Shown: positions 1 to 11,900 of the stretch, one piece after another
Position numbering within the stretch: the first letter of the stretch is position 1
How the letters are laid out: the number at the start of each line of letters is the position of its first letter
Assembly (NCBI GenBank): GCA_963942565.1
Contig: OZ012687.1
Span: 11,480,912 to 11,544,911 of the forward strand
Origin: Maea johnstoni
Taxonomy: Eukaryota > Annelida > Polychaeta > Spionida > Magelonidae
Length of the DNA: 64,000 bases
Reading direction: 5' to 3'
Position numbers and translations under genes: made by a program
Notes under the pieces: generated by a model
The model's input: only the letters and a program-made list of their open reading frames with translations
What the model was told of the DNA's origin: nothing
Databases searched by the model: none

Positions 1-10
1 GGCTTTGCGC

Positions 11-157
11 AAGCATTGACTCAGGTCACACATTATTTCATCGGCCAGTAATGTGTCTCTCTATAATGTTGTTTAAGTTCCAGTAAGCATTGACTCAGGT
101 CACACATTATTTTATCGGCCAGTAATGTGTCTCTCTATATGTTGTTAAAGTTCCAGT
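11..157 (+). repeat. Intronic tandem duplication, 74 + 73 bp
   Basis: Copy 1 is 11-84 and copy 2 is 85-157; both begin AAGCATTGACTCAGG and end GTTCCAGT. Copy 2 has lost one base (TATATG against TATAATG). The same pair sits at unit offset +10 to +156 in all 21 units, while intron C-D has a single diverged copy. The duplication therefore arose after the 1.5-kb half-unit doubled and before the 3.1-kb unit was amplified. Each copy contains TGACTCA. Confidence 0.9.
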
Positions 158-198
158 AAGGATATTGAGTCTGACCCAATGGCCTTTTTATCTTACAG

Positions 199-327
199 TT
201 CTTGGCTCTTCATGTTCTGATACCAGCAACTGTACCGTGAGAGGTGACACAAATGCCATTTGCAATGAGAATACATGCAACTGCCTGCCTGGATTTTTCA
301 AGAATGAAAATGAGATCTGTGAGAAAA
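199..327 (+). CDS. Exon A (unit 1): 43-residue EB/EGF-like module
   Basis: 129 bp, phase 1-1. The acceptor is TTATCTTACAG at 188-198 and the donor is GTAAGC at 328. With the split Ile as residue 1, cysteines fall at 6, 12, 22, 27, 29 and 41, and R-G-D is at 15-17 inside the C12-C22 loop. N11-C-T is an N-glycosylation sequon. A CTGAC branch-point-like motif at 171-175 puts its A 24 nt before the acceptor end. This copy has Asn at residue 28 where most others have Lys. The start was set by the acceptor AG and by homology to exons B and C; the frame stays open upstream into the intron but that part is not conserved between half-units. Confidence 0.87.
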
Positions 328-2964
328 GTAAGCAATGCAGATCACTAATCAGAAAAATGTCATTATATCACAGTATTGTAATTCAGTAAGAGAAATATAC
401 TTAATATAAAAAGGTATAACAAATTGATGTTGAGATAAATCTTGAAAGAAAATCTCTCCATGAGGACTACAACATATGAACGAGTGTACAACACTTCCTC
501 TTTTAATGCGCAGAACTATAAAGAAATTTATAGCAACTGTCTTTGTAATATGATGTCTAGTTGAAAAAAGATTTGAAATGTACTAAACATGTAAATCATT
601 TACTGATTTATTTTGGACTGAGAAAATCCACATCATTTGTGTTGCCTAATGGTTGGGAGATAGACTTCTCTCACAAATGCAACGATGTTATATAGAAGAC
701 GTAGCTAAATAAATCAACTGGGATATATTATTGATACCTTGCCTGTTATGATAGAGTGCCATTCATGCTTCTGAAAGTAGGAACTGAAAACCTTTTAGAT
801 TTTTTTTCTGTTTCAAGTCCATCTTTTTGAGTCTGATTACACATTTATACATTGTTAAACTATTTTCTTTGGAAATGCACGTTTGTTATCTAAATGATTC
901 TTACTGCAATATGTGCATTTCAGTTCTAGGTTCCTTCTGCAGTTACACAGTGAACTGCACCAGTAGAGGAGATGAGAATTCCATATGCATGAATGGCACA
1001 TGTAGCTGCACATATGGATACTTTACAAATTCCACCAGAAACAAATGCCAACTAAGTAAGCATGAAAATTCTTCATTGAATGTTGCAATGCATGGCAGTT
1101 AGTAGTATTAGATGACCAGGTGTAAATTCACTAGAATATCAAATAAATATTGGGGCTGAACCCATCTCTATAACCTAAAAGTAACTTTACACATCTGCTA
1201 GTATATTTTAGCATTTTTCTCACTGCCATTATCATCGGTTATGCTCTCTGCACTGTATGGATAAAGTGAAGAGTGATTTTCCTTGAAAATGGTGAGAAGT
1301 TGTTCAAGGCTTGTTTAATTTCCTTGCAGTCTTTGGATCCAGGTGTAACAACAGTACCAATTGCACTGATAGGGGTGATAGAAATATGCTCTGCTACAAC
1401 CAGCTTTGCAAATGCAAGATGGGCTATTACCAAAATACTACCCAAAATGACTGTCAGAAGAGTAAGTTTGAATTGATCCTTAAAAGTTCCATGTGGATAA
1501 AGATTGTTGTTTAGTTGACCAACTCACATTCCAAAACAAATCATAAGCCTGACACTGGAGGACATTATATCTATGACTATAGTTCCAATAGGCTTTTAGC
1601 AAGCATTCAGTCAGGTCACACATTATGTCATTGGCCAGTAATGCATCTGTCTATACGTTGTTTAAGTTTCAGTGAGGAGATTAGGTCTGACGCAATTACC
1701 TATTTGTTTTACAGTTCTTGGCTCTTCATGTTCTGATACCAGCAACTGTACTGTGAGAGGTGACACAAATGCCATTTGCAATGAGAATACATGCAAATGC
1801 CGGCCTGGATATTTCAATAATGAAAACGACATCTGTGAAAAAAGTAAGCAATGGCAATGACTCATAGGGAAAATGATATCTATCACAGTATTTTAATTTG
1901 AAATGTATGTAATCACAAGAATTGTATTAATTTGTACTGAGATAAATCTTGAAAGACCATCTCACCCTACGTATTACAAAATACAAAATATAGTACAACA
2001 CCCTCTCTTATAATAACGTGCAGAACAAGATTATAGAAATTGTCTTAGTTAAGTGATGTTAAGTTCAAGTTACATTGTTGATATGCCAAACTTGTCAGTA
2101 TTTGCAAAATGATTTTTTGCAAGAGAAGGTATATGCCATTTGTAATGATTGATGGGTGGGCGATGAATTATATTTTTCAAATGTAAAGATGTAATATAGA
2201 AGACCTAGCTAGATAAATCAATTGGGATATGTTGTAAATGCCTTGCCATTTATGATAGAGTCCCATTCATGCCTCTAAAAGTAGGAACTGAAAACCTTTT
2301 AGATTGTGTCTGTTTCATGTCCTTCACTTTGAGTCTGATTTCACAAGCATACATATATACCAAAAGATGTTCTGTGGATATACACATATGGTCACTAAAA
2401 GATTCTGACTGCAATCCGTGCATTTCAGTTCTAGGTTCCTTCTGCAGTCACACAATCAACTGCACAAGTAGAGGAGATGAGAATTCCATATGCATGAATG
2501 GCACATGTAGCTGCACATATGGATACTTTACAAATTCAACCAGGAACAGATGCCAACTAAGTAAGCATGCACATTCTTCATTGCATATTGCAATACATGA
2601 TATTTAGTGGTATTAGATGGCCAGGTATAAATGCACCAGTATAACAAAGGAATTGGTGCTGAGCCCCTCTTTCTTATTTAAAAGTCACTTTACACATACG
2701 CAAGTATATCTTAGCATTTATATCACTACCATTATCATCGGCTATTTTCTCTGTACTTAATAGTTGAGATAAAGAGTGATGTATTCTGAAAATAGTGAGA
2801 AGTTGTCCAAGGTTTGTTTAATTTCCTTACAGTCTTTGGATCCAGGTGTAACAACAATACCAATTGCACTGATAGGGGTGATAGAAATATGCTCTGCTAC
2901 AACCAGCTTTGCAAATGCAAGATGGGCTATCACCAAAATACTACCCAAAATGACTGTCAGAAGA
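199..2964 (+). CDS. Unit 1 coding block, exons A-F
   Basis: Exons: A 199-327, B 924-1055, C 1330-1461, D 1715-1843, E 2429-2560, F 2833-2964. Private trait: Asn28 in exon A. Shares Ser in the intron C-D shadow frame and other intron variants with units 2-3. Confidence 0.87.
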
Positions 2965-5900
2965 GTAAGTTTGAATTAATTGTAAAAAGTAGCAGGTGGA
3001 CAATGAATTTCATTCAATTGACCAAATTACTTCTTAAAGCATATTAGAAGCATGCCAGTAGAGAAAATTATATTCATTGATATAGTTCCAATAGGCTTTG
3101 CGCAAGCATTGACTCAGGTCACACATTATTTCATCGGCCAGTAATGTGTCTCTCTATAATGTTGTTTAAGTTCCAGTAAGCATTGACTCAGGTCACACAT
3201 TATTTTATCGGCCAGTAATGTGTCTCTCTATATGTTGTTAAAGTTCCAGTAAGGATATTGAGTCTGACCCAATGGCCTTTTTATCTTACAGTTCTTGGCT
3301 CTTCATGTTCTGATACCAGCAACTGTACCGTGAGAGGTGACACAAATGCCATTTGCAATGAGAATATATGCAAATGCCTGCCTGGATTTTTCAAGAATGA
3401 AAATGAGATCTGTGAGAAAAGTAAGCAATGCAGATCACTAATCAGAAAAATGTCATTATATCACAGTATTGTAATTCAGTAAGAGAAATATACTTAATAT
3501 AAAAAGGTATAACAAATTGATGTTGAGATAAATCTTGAAAGAAAATCTCTCCATGAGGACTACAACATATGAACGAGTGTACAACACTTCCTCTTTTAAT
3601 GCGCAGAACTATAAAGAAATTTATAGCAACTGTCTTTGTAATATGATGTCTAGTTGAAAAAAGATTTGAAATGTACTAAACATGTAAATCATTTACTGAT
3701 TTATTTTGGACTGAGAAAATCCACATCATTTGTGTTGCCTAATGGTTGGGAGATAGACTTCTCTCACAAATGCAACGATGTTATATAGAAGACGTAGCTA
3801 AATAAATCAACTGGGATATATTATTGATACCTTGCCTGTTATGATAGAGTGCCATTCATGCTTCTGAAAGTAGGAACTGAAAACCTTTTAGATTTTTTTT
3901 CTGTTTCAAGTCCATCTTTTTGAGTCTGATTACACATTTATACATTGTTAAACTATTTTCTTTGGAAATGCACGTTTGTTATCTAAATGATTCTTACTGC
4001 AATATGTGCATTTCAGTTCTAGGTTCCTTCTGCAGTTACACAGTGAACTGCACCAGTAGAGGAGATGAGAATTCCATATGCATGAATGGCACATGTAGCT
4101 GCACATATGGATACTTTACAAATTCCACCAGAAACAAATGCCAACTAAGTAAGCATGAAAATTCTTCATTGAATGTTGCAATGCATGGCAGTTAGTAGTA
4201 TTAGATGACCAGGTGTAAATTCACTAGAATATCAAATAAATATTGGGGCTGAACCCATCTCTATAACCTAAAAGTAACTTTACACATCTGCTAGTATATT
4301 TTAGCATTTTTCTCACTGCCATTATCATCGGTTATGCTCTCTGCACTGTATGGATAAAGTGAAGAGTGATTTTCCTTGAAAATGGTGAGAAGTTGTTCAA
4401 GGCTTGTTTAATTTCCTTGCAGTCTTTGGATCCAGGTGTAACAACAGTACCAATTGCACTGATAGGGGTGATAGAAGTATGCTCTGCTACAACCAGCTTT
4501 GCAAATGCAAGATGGGCTATTACCAAAATACTACCCAAAATGACTGTCAGAAGAGTAAGTTTGAATTGATCCTTAAAAGTTCCATGTGGATAAAGATTGT
4601 TGTTTAGTTGACCAACTCACATTCCAAAACAAATCATAAGCCTGACACTGGAGGACATTATATCTATGACTATAGTTCCAATAGGCTTTTAGCAAGCATT
4701 CAGTCAGGTCACACATTATGTCATTGGCCAGTAATGCATCTGTCTATACGTTGTTTAAGTTTCAGTGAGGAGATTAGGTCTGACGCAATTACCTATTTGT
4801 TTTACAGTTCTTGGCTCTTCATGTTCTGATACCAGCAACTGTACTGTGAGAGGTGACACAAATGCCATTTGCAATGAGAATACATGCAAATGCCGGCCTG
4901 GATATTTCAATAATGAAAACGACATCTGTGAAAAAAGTAAGCAATGGCAATGACTCATAGGGAAAATGATATCTATCACAGTATTTTAATTTGAAATGTA
5001 TGTAATCACAAGAATTGTATTAATTTGTACTGAGATAAATCTTGAAAGACCATCTCACCCTACGTATTACAAAATACAAAATATAGTACAACACCCTCTC
5101 TTATAATAACGTGCAGAACTCTAAAGATTATAGAAATTGTCTTAGTTAAGTGATGTTAAGTTCAAGTTACATTGTTGATATGCCAAACTTGTCAGTATTT
5201 GCAAAATGATTTTTTGCAAGAGAAGGTATATGCCATTTGTAATGATTGATGGGTGGGCGATGAATTACATTTTTCAAATGTAAAGATGTAATATAGAAGA
5301 CCTAGCTAGATAAATCAATTGGGATATGTTGTAAATGCCTTGCCATTTATGATAGAGTCCCATTCATGCCTCTCAAAGTAGGAACTGAAAACCTTTTAGA
5401 TTGTGTCTGTTTCATGTCCTTCACTTTGAGTCTGATTTCACAAGCATACATATATACCAAAAGATGTTCTGTGGATATACACATATGGTCACTAAAAGAT
5501 TCTGACTGCAATCCGTGCATTTCAGTTCTAGGTTCCTTCTGCAGTCACACAATCAACTGCACAAGTAGAGGAGATGAGAATTCCATATGCATGAATGGCA
5601 CATGTAGCTGCACATATGGATACTTTACAAATTCAACCAGGAACAGATGCCAACTAAGTAAGCATGCACATTCTTCATTGCATATTGCAATACATGATAT
5701 TTAGTGGTATTAGATGGCCAGGTATAAATGCACCAGTATAACAAAGGAATTGGTGCTGAGCCCCTCTTTCTTATTTAAAAGTCACTTTACACATACGCAA
5801 GTATATCTTAGCATTTATATCACTACCATTATCATCGGCTATTTTCTCTGTACTTAATAGTTGAGATAAAGAGTGATGTATTCTGAAAATAGTGAGAAGT

Positions 5901-8900
5901 TGTCCAAGGTTTGTTTAATTTCCTTACAGTCTTTGGATCCAGGTGTAACAACAATACCAATTGCACTGATAGGGGTGATAGAAATATGCTCTGCTACAAC
6001 CAGCTTTGCAAATGCAAGATGGGCTATCACCAAAATACTACCCAAAATGACTGTCAGAAGAGTAAGTTTGAATTAATTGTAAAAAGTAGCAGGTGGACAA
6101 TGAATTTCATTCAATTGACCAAATTACTTCTTAAAGCATATTAGAAGCATGCCAGTAGAGAAAATTATATTCATTGATATAGTTCCAATAGGCTTTGCGC
6201 AAGCATTGACTCAGGTCACACATTATTTCATCGGCCAGTAATGTGTCTCTCTATAATGTTGTTTAAGTTCCAGTAAGCATTGACTCAGGTCACACATTAT
6301 TTTATCGGCCAGTAATGTGTCTCTCTATATGTTGTTAAAGTTCCAGTAAGGATATTGAGTCTGACCCAATGGCCTTTTTATCTTACAGTTCTTGGCTCTT
6401 CATGTTCTGATACCAGCAACTGTACCGTGAGAGGTGACACAAATGCCATTTGCAATGAGAATATATGCAAATGCCTGCCTGGATTTTTCAAGAATGAAAA
6501 TGAGATCTGTGAGAAAAGTAAGCAATGCAGATCACTAATCAGAAAAATGTCATTATATCACAGTATTGTAATTCAGTAAGAGAAATATACTTAATATAAA
6601 AAGGTATAACAAATTGATGTTGAGATAAATCTTGAAAGAAAATCTCTCCGTGAGGACTACAACATATGAACGAGTGTACAACACTTCCTCTTTTAATGCG
6701 CAGAACTATAAAGAAATTTATAGCAACTGTCTTTGTAATATGATGTCTAGTTGAAAAAAGATTTGAAATGTACTAAACATGTAAATCATTTACTGATTTA
6801 TTTTGGACTGAGAAAATCCACATCATCTGTGTTGCCTAATGGTTGGGAGATAGACTTCTCTCACAAATGCAAAGATGTTATATAGAAGACGTAGCTAAAT
6901 AAATCAACTGGGATATATTATTGATACCTTGCCTGTTATGATAGAGTGCAATTCATGCTTCTGAAAGTAGGAACTGAAAACCTTTTAGATTGTTTTTCTG
7001 TTTCAAGTCCATCTTTTTGAGCCTGATTACACATTTATACATTGTTAAACTATTTTCTTTGGAAATGCACGTTTGTTATCTAAATGATTCTTACTGCAAT
7101 ATGTGCATTATCAGTTCTAGGTTCCTTCTGCAGTTACATAGTGAACTGCACCAGTAGAGGAGATGGGAATTCCATATGCATGAATGGCACATGTAGCTGC
7201 ACATATGGATACTTTACAAATTCCACCAGAAACAAATGCCAACTAAGTAAGCATGAAAATTCTTCATTGAATGTTGCAATGCATGGCAGTTAGTAGTATT
7301 AGATGACCAGGTGTAAATTCACTAGAATATCAAAGAAATATTGGGGCTGAACCCATCTCTATAACCTAAAAGTAACTTTACACATCTGCTAGTATATTTT
7401 AGCATTTTTCTCACTGCCATTATCATCGGTTATGCTCTCTGCACTGTATGGATAAAGTGAAGAGTGATTTTCCTTGAAAATGGTGAGAAGTTGTTCAAGG
7501 CTTGTTTAATTTCCTTGCAGTCTTTGGATCCAGGTGTAACAACTGTACCAATTGCACTGATAGGGGTGATAGAAATATGCTCTGCTACAACCAGCTTTGC
7601 AAATGCAAGATGGGCTATTACCAAAATACTACCCAAAATGACTGTCAGAAGAGTAAGTTTGAATTGATCCTTAAAAGTTCCATGTGGATAAAGATTGTTG
7701 TTTAGTTGACCAACTCACATTCCAAAACAAATCATAAGCCTGACACTGGAGGACATTATATCTATGACTATAGTTCCAATAGGCTTTTAGCAAGCATTCA
7801 GTCAAGTCACACATTATGTCATTGGCCAGTAATGCATCTGTCTATACGTTGTTTAAGTTTCAGTGAGGAGATTAGGTCTGACGCAATTACCTATTTGTTT
7901 TACAGTTCTTGGCTCTTCATGTTCTGATACCAGCAACTGTACTGTGAGAGGTGACACAAATGCCATTTGCAATGAGAATACATGCAAATGCCGGCCTGGA
8001 TATTTCAATAATGAAAACGACATCTGTGAAAAAAGTAAGCAATGGCAATGACTCATAGGGAAAATGATATCTATCACAGTATTTTAATTTGAAATGTATG
8101 TAATCACAAGAATTGTATTAATTTGTACTGAGATAAATCTTGAAAGACCATCTCACCCTACGTATTACAAAATACAAAATATAGTACAACACCCTCTCTT
8201 ATAATAACGTGCAGAACTCTAAAGATTATAGAAATTGTCTTAGTTAAGTGATGTTAAGTTCAAGTTACATTGTTGATATGCCAAACTTGTCAGTATTTGC
8301 AAAATGATTTTTTGCAAGAGAAGGTATATGCCATTTGTAATGATTGATGGGTGGGCGATGAATTATATTTTTCAAATGTAAAGATGTAATATAGAAGACC
8401 TAGCTAGATAAATCAATTGGGATATGTTGTAAATGCCTTGCCATTTATGATAGAGTCCCATTCATGCCTCTCAAAGTAGGAACTGAAAACCTTTTAGATT
8501 GTGTCTGTTTCATGTCCTTCACTTTGAGTCTGATTTCACAAGCATACATATATACCAAAAGATGTTCTGTGGATATACACATATGGTCACTAAAAGATTC
8601 TGACTGCAATCCGTGCATTTCAGTTCTAGGTTCCTTCTGCAGTCACACAATCAACTGCACAAGTAGAGGAGATGAGAATTCCATATGCATGAATGGCACA
8701 TGTAGCTGCACATATGGATACTTTACAAATTCAACCAGGAACAGATGCCAACTAAGTAAGCATGCACATTCTTCATTGCATATTGCAATACATGATATTT
8801 AGTGGTATTAGATGGCCAGGTATAAATGCACCAGTATAACAAAGGAATTGGTGCTGAGCCCCTCTTTCTTATTTAAAAGTCACTTTACACATACGCAAGT

Positions 8901-11900
8901 ATATCTTAGCATTTATATCACTACCATTATCATCGGCTATTTTCTCTGTACTTAATAGTTGAGATAAAGAGTGATGTATTCTGAAAATAGTGAGAAGTTG
9001 TCCAAGGTTTGTTTAATTTCCTTACAGTCTTTGGATCCAGGTGTAACAACAATACCAATTGCACTGATAGGGGTGATAGAAATATGCTCTGCTACAACCA
9101 GCTTTGCAAATGCAAGATGGGCTATCACCAAAATACTACCCAAAATGACTGTCAGAAGAGTAAGTTTGAATTAATTGTAAAATGTAGCAGGTGGACAATG
9201 AATTTCATTCAATTGACCAAATTACTTCTTAAAGCAAATTAGAAGCATGCCAGTAGAGAAAATTATATTCATTGATATAGTTCCAATAGGCTTTGCGCAA
9301 GCATTGACTCAGGTCACACATAATTTCATCGGCCAGTAATGTGTCTCTCTATAATGTTGTTTAAGTTCCAGTAAGCATTGACTCAGGTCACACATTATTT
9401 TATCGGCCAGTAATGTGTCTCTCTATATGTTGTTAAAGTTCCAGTAAGGATATTGAGTCTGACCCAATGGCCTTTTTATCTTACAGTTCTTGGCTCTTCA
9501 TGTTCTGATACCAGCAACTGTACCGTGAGAGGTGACACAAATGCCATTTGCAATGAGAATACATGCAAATGCCTGCCTGGATTTTTCAAGAATGAAAATG
9601 AGATCTGTGAGAAAAGTAAGCAATGCAGATCACTAATCAGAAAAATGTCATTATATCACAGTATTGTAATTCAGTAAGAGAAATATACTTAATATAGAAA
9701 GGTATAACAAATTGATGTTGAGATAAATCTTGAAAGAAAATCTCTCCATGAGGACTACAACATATGAACGAGTGTACAACACTTCCTCTTTTAATGCGCA
9801 GAACTATAAAGAAATTTATAGCAACTGTCTTTGTAATATGATGTCTAGTTGAAAAAAGATTTGAAATGTACTAAACATGTAAATCATTTACTGATTTATT
9901 TTGGACTGAGAAAATCCACATCATTTGTGTTGCCTAATGGTTGGGAGATAGACTTCTCTCACAAATGCAAAGATGTTATATAGAAGACGTAGCTAAATAA
10001 ATCAACTGGGATATATTATTGATACCTTGCCTGTTATGATAGAGTGCCATTCATGCTTCTGAAAGTAGGAACTGAAAACCTTTTAGATTGTTTTTCTGTT
10101 TCAAGTCCATCTTTTTGAGTCTGATTACACATTTATACATTGTTAAACTATTTTCTTTGGAAATGCACGTTTGTTATCTAAATGATTCTTACTGCAATAT
10201 GTGCATTTCAGTTCTAGGTTCCTTCTGCAGTTACACAGTGAACTGCACCAGTAGAGGAGATGAGAATTCCATATGCATGAATGGCACATGTAGCTGCACA
10301 TATGGATACTTTACAAATTCCACCAGAAACAAATGCCAACTAAGTAAGCATGAAAATTCTTCATTGAATGTTGCAATGCATGGCAGTTAGTAGTATTAGA
10401 TCACAAGGTGTAAATTCACTAGAATATCAAATAAATATTGGGGCTGAACCCATCTCTATAACCTAAAAGTAACTTTACACATCTGCTAGTATATTTTAGC
10501 ATTTTTCTCACTGCCATTATCATCGGTTATGCTCTCTGCACTGTATGGATAAAGTAAAGAGTGATTTTCCTTGAAAATAGTGAGAAGTTGTTCAAGGCTT
10601 GTTTAATTTCCTTGCAGTCTTTGGATCCAGGTGTAAAAACAGTACCAATTGCACTGATAGGGGTGATAGAAATATGCTCTGCTACAACCAGCTTTGCAAA
10701 TGCAAGATGGGCTATTACCAAAATACTACCCAAAATGACTGTCAGAAGAGTAAGTTTGAATTGATCCTTAAAAGTTCCATGTGGATAAAGATTGTTGTTT
10801 AGTTGACCAACTCACATCCCAAAACAAATCATAAGCCTGACACTGGAGGACATTATATCTATGACTATAGTTCCAATAGGCTTTTAGCAAGCATTCAGTC
10901 AGGTCACACATTATTTCATTGGCCAGTAATGCATCTCTCTATACGTTGTTTAAGTTTCAGTGAGGAGATTAGGTCTGACGCAATTACCTATTTGTTTTAC
11001 AGTTCTTGGCTCTTCATGTTCTGATACCAGCAACTGTACTGTGAGAGGTGACACAAATGCCATTTGCAATGAGAATACATGCAAATGCCGGCCTGGATAT
11101 TTCAATAATGAAAACGACATCTGTGAAAAAAGTAAGCAATGGCAATGACTCATAGGGAAAATGATATCTATCACAGTATTTTAATTTGAAATGTATGTAA
11201 TCACAAGAATTGTATTAATTTGTACTGAGATAAATCTTGAAAGACCATCTCACCCTACGTATTACAAAATACAAAATATAGTACAACACCCTCTCTTATA
11301 ATAACGTGCAGAACTCTAAAGATTATAGAAATTGTCTTAGTTAAGTGATGTTAAGTTCAAGTTACATTGTTGATATGCCAAACTTGTCAGTATTTGCAAA
11401 ATGATTTTTTGCAAGAGAAGGTATATGCCATTTGTAATGATTGATGGGTGGGCGATGAATTATATTTTTCAAATGTAAAGATGTAATATAGAAGACCTAG
11501 CTAGATAAATCAATTGGGATATGTTGTAAATGCCTTGCCATTTATGATAGAGTCCCATTCATGCCTCTCAAAGTAGGAACTGAAAACCTTTTAGATTGTG
11601 TCTGTTTCATGTCCTTCACTTTGAGTCTGATTTCACAAGCATACATATATACCAAAAGATGTTCTGTGGATATACACATATGGTCACTAAAAGATTCTGA
11701 CTGCAATCCGTGCATTTCAGTTCTAGGTTCCTTCTGCAGTCACACAATCAACTGCACAAGTAGAGGAGATGAGAATTCTATATGCATGAATGGCACATGT
11801 AGCTGCACATATGGATACTTTACAAATTCAACCAGGAACAGATGCCAACTAAGTAAGCATGCACATTCTTCATTGCATATTGCAATACATGATATTTAGT

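Noticed and set aside
165-198. Methionine codon-like start just before exon A as a true translation start for a small secreted peptide
   Set aside because: The in-frame upstream codons end at the acceptor, the counterpart before exon D is different, and the frame continues past the donor into non-conserved intron. Many single-exon small genes per unit would not explain the strict splice signals.
1239-1445. Reverse-strand open frame of 68 codons over exon C, repeated in all units
   Set aside because: It lies exactly opposite the cysteine module, has no start context or splice logic of its own, and is repeated only because the unit is repeated.
1515-1736. Forward 73-codon frame running through intron C-D into exon D
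   Set aside because: It reads exon D in the wrong frame and loses all conserved cysteines.
1662-1886. Reverse-strand frame of 74 codons over exon D, extended to 91 codons in another frame in units 12 and 20
   Set aside because: Shadow of exon D. The longer version appears only where single shared intron variants remove reverse-strand stops.
2269-2428. Open frame upstream of exon E (and similarly of exon B from unit 4 on) with a hydrophobic stretch, as if an alternative first exon with signal peptide
   Set aside because: The B and E upstream regions are related but offset by an indel, so the reading frame is not conserved; units 1-3 have different starts at B. Chance open frame in an AT-rich intron is simpler, though cDNA ends could test it.
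1844-2428. Possible intronic box C/D small nucleolar RNA (several TGATG-like words)
   Set aside because: I could not find properly spaced C and D boxes with a closing stem in introns A-B or D-E.
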